From assembly GCA_964505555.1 (NCBI GenBank), contig CAZDIO010000052.1, forward strand, positions 1 through 9,527: a stretch of 9,527 nucleotides of DNA, given 5' to 3'. Under the pieces are notes generated by a model. That model searched no databases. It was not told the origin of the DNA and was given only the letters and a program-made list of their open reading frames with translations. Positions 7,419-9,527 of the stretch are shown here, piece by piece. Made by a program: the position numbers and the translations under genes. Origin of the DNA: CAZDIO01 sp964505555. Lineage in GTDB: Bacteria > Bdellovibrionota_C > UBA2361 > SZUA-149 > CAZDIO01. Positions within the stretch are counted from its first letter, which is position 1, and every line of letters begins with the position of its first letter.

Positions 7419-7646
7419 TTACATCATTGAGCAAATTGATTCAAATCCTGCGGTTGTTGAAGTGGTTGTTGTTTTACACTTCAAACCAGCATACGGAACT
7501 AGACAGCAGGTGGTCGTTTGAACGCAGCTAAGCGCCCAATCGCCTACAGGACCAGTTGACGATGCGCATGTCATTGCAGAGGCTGAAGTAGGTTGAAAAG
7601 CCAATCCCATTCCAAGCACCAAAGTAAGTATAATTTTGTGTTTCAT
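7419..7646 (-). CDS. Small secreted six-cysteine, Thr-rich protein of unknown function
   Basis: This 75-aa protein starts MKHKIILTLVLGMGLAFQ, a classic Sec signal peptide, and a signal-peptidase-I type AxA site (SASA, ending at residue 24) follows. The predicted mature protein is about 51 residues with six cysteines (27, 41, 47, 48, 57, 72), an even number suited to three disulfides. It also has a threonine run, KTTTTSTTAG (58-67). I do not recognise a family. The ATG at 7646 is preferred over the in-frame ATG at 7658 because a GGGA lies about six bases upstream and the signal peptide then begins with the usual basic residues. It converges on the PA14 gene with 26 nt between the stops. The clean signal peptide and paired cysteines make a real gene likely despite its size. 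Confidence 0.65.
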   Translation of the reverse strand: MKHKIILTLVLGMGLAFQPTSASAMTCASSTGPVGDWALSCVQTTTCCLVPYAGLKCKTTTTSTTAGFESICSMM

Positions 7647-7681
7647 TATTGATCCCATAACCGCTTTGTGTTTTTCGCTGT

Positions 7682-7761
7682 CCTAATGGGAGATTTTGCA
7701 AGTTTGGTACCAGTAAGCAGCAACAATCAATTAGCCACTCGGAACTGAATCTCCCTTGAGG
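7682..7761. repeat. Imperfect 14-bp inverted repeat
   Basis: CCTAATGGGAGATT (7682-7695) matches the reverse complement of AATCTCCCTTGAGG (7748-7761) at 12 of 14 positions, with 52 nt between the arms. The inner eight bases are perfect. A smaller TCGGA/TCCGA pairing surrounds the right arm (about 7739-7770). It could be a structured leader or operator for the minus-strand secreted-protein gene, or the ends of a tiny degraded element. Confidence 0.4.
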
Positions 7762-7796
7762 GGAACTCCGAAATGCCCGGATTTATCGGCTAAAAA

Positions 7797-7822
7797 GCGG
7801 ATCAAACGGTATGCGGATCAAA
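7797..7822 (+). repeat. 10-bp direct repeat, possible operator
   Basis: GCGGATCAAA occurs at 7797-7806 and again at 7813-7822, a period of 16 nt. Two identical decamers this close in non-coding DNA upstream of a toxin gene could bind a regulator. The spacing is not an integral number of helical turns, so the sites would not lie on the same face. Confidence 0.35.
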
Positions 7823-8017
7823 TTTTGATAGAATGATCAGAAGATCTCCTACCCTTTCTTAGTCATTCTTTGGTGCCAGATAACTTTCTACCAAAAGTTT
7901 TTCATCACCGTCGGCAACTAATTCAAAAAAGAAACGACTATACTAATGAGGGGATATCAATACCGAGCACCCTCATCTTTCTTAGCATGTTCGAATCGCG
8001 TCAATTATTACAATATT

Positions 8018-8023
8018 AAGGAG
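8018..8023 (+). promoter_or_regulatory. Shine-Dalgarno site fixing the toxin start
   Basis: AAGGAG sits six bases before the ATG at 8030, whereas the longer in-frame ATG at 7946 has no such site. This sets the toxin N-terminus at MSDSLTS. Confidence 0.75.
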
Positions 8024-8029
8024 AAATTT

Positions 8030-8872
8030 ATGTCAGATTCATTGACTTCCATCCAAAGCTCTCTTGCCAGTGTTCGACAGTTTTTTAGTGATGTCTTTGA
8101 AGGGGCAACGGCTGGAGATTTCTCCAAAAAAGAGTCGGCGGGAAAGATCGTAGGCCAGGTGGGAAGTGGATTAATCCCTCTCTATGGGCAAGTAGCAGAT
8201 CTGAGAGATACAGCAGCCGCAGTAGAAAAGACTGTTGAGGGAAGAGAAGGCGGTATCCGCGATCTTCTCCTCTCTTTAGTGGGCTGGGTTCCCCTCTTTG
8301 GAGATAGCATTAAAGGTTCCTTTCGAACTGCTGGAGGTATTTTTAGAAAAGTTGATAATTTGCCATCCAGTGCGGGAGACGACTTAGGAGGACTATTGTC
8401 TAGAAGCATCTCACGCTCAGATGAGAGCGAGATCTCAAGACTCGTTTACAAACCCTCCGTAGAGATGGATAATTCTCTTTCGATCGGAGAAGGGTTTACA
8501 GACAAGTATGGAAACGTCGTGTTTTCTGGCCGTGGTTCAGAGATCGATCAAGCATTAGTTTATCATCATGAGATGGTGCACTCATTTCTCTCCCCAAGAC
8601 TTGATGTATTTCGTGAATTTCGAGCGGATGTAAGGATGACCGGTTATCAAAGGTCTAGCTTCCTTCGTTATCTAGAGGAAGCCCTTGCAGAAACCTATGC
8701 CCAGGTAAAAGTAAATGGACTCAACCCCGAGTCGGTGTATGAAGGTATTTCGTTCCCAATAAAGAATGGGTATGTTGAACTTCGAAACGTAGTCACTGAA
8801 GGAGCATTTGGAACTGTGACCGTCGGAGGAGCTCTCTACGGAGTATATGTCGCAAGTTCGACAAACGAGTAA
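8030..8872 (+). CDS. Zincin metallopeptidase toxin with pretoxin-like hydrophobic segment
   Basis: This 280-aa protein has two parts. Residues about 37-105 are glycine-rich and hydrophobic, with a repeated pattern: GLIPLYGQ (47-54) and GWVPLFGD (85-92) flank a charged helix. This resembles the pretoxin segments that precede C-terminal toxin domains in polymorphic toxins. The C-terminal part (about 135-280) carries the zinc motif HEMVH (180-184) and the helix RYLEEALAETYAQ (213-225), whose EALAE glutamates (217, 221) are candidates for the third zinc ligand. A conserved-looking tail, FPIKNGYVELRNV (242-254), follows. The predicted activity is proteolysis of an unknown target. There is no signal peptide, PAAR, VgrG, RHS or LXG-type delivery domain, so export is unexplained. 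The C-terminus resembles toxin tips of RHS-type proteins as I remember them. Co-transcription with the small gene 44 nt downstream supports a toxin-immunity reading. It could also be a cellular protease. Confidence 0.72.
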   Translation: MSDSLTSIQSSLASVRQFFSDVFEGATAGDFSKKESAGKIVGQVGSGLIPLYGQVADLRDTAAAVEKTVEGREGGIRDLLLSLVGWVPLFGDSIKGSFRTAGGIFRKVDNLPSSAGDDLGGLLSRSISRSDESEISRLVYKPSVEMDNSLSIGEGFTDKYGNVVFSGRGSEIDQALVYHHEMVHSFLSPRLDVFREFRADVRMTGYQRSSFLRYLEEALAETYAQVKVNGLNPESVYEGISFPIKNGYVELRNVVTEGAFGTVTVGGALYGVYVASSTNE

Positions 8873-8905
8873 CGCAAATAAAGAGATCAAACAGGAAAAA
8901 AATCC

Positions 8906-8912
8906 AAGGAGG
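8906..8912 (+). promoter_or_regulatory. Strong Shine-Dalgarno site of the putative immunity gene
   Basis: AAGGAGG ends four bases before the ATG at 8917. It supports a genuine small gene and suggests efficient translation, as expected for an immunity protein. Confidence 0.75.
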
Positions 8913-8916
8913 CACG

Positions 8917-9135
8917 ATGCGGGAAGAAGAAGCAATTGAATTTGCAAAATCAATCGCTCTCAAAGAGGGATGGACCTGGCTAACTCCAGTCAGCGCAAAA
9001 CAAAAACCCACAAAACCAGGAAGCTCCCCTCTTTGGGAGGTCCTCTCAAATGCCGGAGCAATCGGCTCAAACGTCCGGATCGTATTTGAAGAACAAAGCG
9101 GACAAATCATCGAAAAGCGGTTCTTACCCCGCTAA
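8917..9135 (+). CDS. Putative immunity protein of the zincin toxin, PepSY-like
   Basis: This 72-aa, soluble, charged protein has no signal peptide. An N-terminal helix (EEEAIEFAKSIALKEG, 3-18) is followed by a loop and then strands WEVLSNAG (40-47) and NVRIVFEEQSGQIIEKRFLP (52-71). Helix followed by beta strands with a D/E-x-x-(T/S)-G-x-(I/V) turn (EEQSGQII) is the pattern of PepSY domains, which occur in propeptides and inhibitors of M4-type metalloproteases. It lies 44 nt downstream of the zincin gene, in the same orientation and with its own strong ribosome binding site, the normal layout for a toxin and its immunity gene. The inference that it neutralises the upstream protease rests on this position and on the PepSY resemblance. 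A sequence-family search was not possible. No other gene follows on this strand. Confidence 0.65.
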   Translation: MREEEAIEFAKSIALKEGWTWLTPVSAKQKPTKPGSSPLWEVLSNAGAIGSNVRIVFEEQSGQIIEKRFLPR

Positions 9136-9158
9136 AATTCTTCTTACCCTCTACACTC

Positions 9159-9225
9159 TGCGCAGCAATCTTCTAAAGATATTGGAAGGTTGCTGCGCTT
9201 CGCCCAACACCGGGCTTCCCGACTT
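9159..9225. repeat. Palindromic dispersed repeat, copy A
   Basis: GCGCAGCAATCTT (9160-9172) pairs with AAGGTTGCTGCGC (9186-9198), a 13-bp stem with one G-U pair and a 13-nt loop. The stem and the following CTTCGCCCAACACCGGGCTTCCCGACT-like tail, which ends at about 9224, align with copy B at the window end. It lies 24 nt after the immunity gene stop, so its hairpin might also act at the mRNA 3' end. It has no U-run. Confidence 0.6.
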
Positions 9226-9255
9226 ACAAAAACCGGAAGGAAACATTTAGCTCCC

Positions 9256-9410
9256 TCAGTAAAACCGCCCCATAAACTCCTTCCCATAAATCTGTTCCGC
9301 AACAAGCCTATTATGCGCCCCACAAAGAACTCTCAAGTTCTGAAAAGAATTGCTTCCCCCAAGTCCCGGTAAAGCTTTCTTCTATCAAGCTCTACTAAAG
9401 CCGTTCCACT
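9256..9410 (-). pseudogene. Decayed HNH endonuclease, C-terminal fragment
   Basis: Read on the minus strand, positions 9360 to 9256 encode GGSNSFQNLRVLCGAHNRLV and then AEQIYGKEFMGRFY before a TGA stop. The first stretch matches the second half of an HNH nuclease core, in which GGSN, NLRVLC and xxHN are the hallmarks. Upstream in that frame there are two stops. The adjacent frame (about 9410-9364) reads ALVELDRRKLYRD, where VELDR could be the remains of the V-x-(V/I)-DH catalytic strand, with His replaced by Arg and a one-base frameshift following. The N-terminal zinc and histidine half of the gene is gone and is replaced by repeat copy B. I read this as the dead end of a former endonuclease gene. 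Confidence 0.65.
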
Positions 9411-9443
9411 TTAAGTTAAGGCTACGGCTCCTGTCGTTGCGAG

Positions 9444-9527
9444 GAGCGAAGCGACGAAGCAATCTCGAATCGCTTTAGCAGTTACGAGATTGCTTCGCTC
9501 CGCCCGGCGGCCGGGCCTCCCGGCTCG
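9444..9527. repeat. Palindromic dispersed repeat, copy B (runs to window end)
   Basis: CGAAGCAATCTCG (9455-9467) is an exact inverted repeat of CGAGATTGCTTCG (9485-9497), a 13-bp stem with a 17-nt loop. The bases before it, GAGCGAAGCGA, extend a motif (GCGAGGAGCGAAGCGACGAAGC-like) that I know as a common interspersed repeat in many bacterial genomes. After the stem comes a GC-rich tail containing GCCCGG-CGG-CCGGGC (9502-9516), a further small palindrome. The tail aligns with that of copy A with one indel. The element may continue beyond the window. Confidence 0.65.

Larger units (their letters stand above)
7659..8029. other. Non-coding region upstream of the zincin toxin
   Basis: These 371 nt separate the divergent secreted-protein and toxin genes. 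I see no protein worth annotating. An open frame from 7946 merely runs into the toxin gene as a 28-residue leader with no ribosome binding site. Two repeat structures lie here (annotated separately). TATACT at 7939-7944 could be a -10 element for the toxin gene, but no good -35 sequence lies at the right distance. Confidence 0.5.
9136..9527. other. Non-coding, repeat-rich region at the window end
   Basis: No intact gene is visible in these 392 nt. They contain two related palindromic repeat copies (9159-9225 and 9444-9527) with a decayed HNH endonuclease fragment between them, all annotated separately. The final 30 nt are much more GC-rich than the rest of the window. Confidence 0.6.

Noticed and set aside
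7946..8029. 28-residue N-terminal extension of the zincin toxin
   Set aside because: The longer ATG has no Shine-Dalgarno site, while an ideal AAGGAG precedes the ATG at 8030. The added residues look like translated non-coding DNA.
8182..9110. Minus-strand open frames across the toxin and immunity genes
   Set aside because: They are shadows of the plus-strand genes, which have strong ribosome binding sites and domain motifs.
9050..9372. Plus-strand open frames of 60-66 codons at the right end
   Set aside because: They run through the immunity gene, the palindromic repeat and the antisense of the HNH remnant, without start signals or protein-like features.
9155..9527. CRISPR array
   Set aside because: There are only two diverged copies, each internally palindromic and separated by over 200 nt, so spacing and uniformity do not fit CRISPR repeats.

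Overview
The window is bacterial chromosomal DNA of moderate GC. It encodes the MEP-pathway enzyme IspG, which indicates a bacterium or plastid. Shine-Dalgarno sites are good in front of several genes, and alternative starts (TTG, GTG) are used. There are no rRNA or tRNA genes to fix the taxonomy. The mix of a PMT-family protein mannosyltransferase, a long-form urocanate hydratase, a small polymorphic-type toxin and interspersed palindromic repeats would fit an uncultivated Gram-negative, deltaproteobacteria- or Bdellovibrionota-like genome. That placement is a guess.

Left part (1-1945): a MazF/PemK-like toxin and its small antitoxin partner lie on the minus strand with overlapping stop and start codons. 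They diverge from a tyrosine recombinase of the Xer/integrase type that has all six catalytic residues. Middle (1966-5143, minus strand): ispG is followed by a long, eukaryote-like urocanate hydratase (hutU), overlapping by 14 nt, so the two are probably one transcript. hutU converges with the recombinase. Divergent from ispG is a plus-strand pair (5273-7392): a multi-spanning PMT (GT39) mannosyltransferase and, 2 nt later, a membrane-anchored PA14-domain protein. A small secreted six-cysteine, Thr-rich protein converges on this pair from the minus strand.

Right part (7659-9527): about 370 nt of non-coding DNA with an inverted and a direct repeat leads to the most interesting locus. This is a 280-aa protein with a hydrophobic glycine-rich pretoxin-like segment and a C-terminal zincin metallopeptidase domain (HEMVH plus a downstream EALAE). 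A 72-aa, PepSY-like small protein follows 44 nt later, each with a strong ribosome binding site. I read this as a compact polymorphic-type toxin/immunity pair in which the immunity protein may be a protease-propeptide-like inhibitor. The last 390 nt hold two copies of a dispersed palindromic repeat flanking a decayed HNH endonuclease fragment on the minus strand.

Overall the window alternates housekeeping or metabolic genes with accessory modules (toxin-antitoxin, recombinase, toxin-immunity, repeats, HNH remnant), as at a chromosomal site of repeated gene gain and loss.
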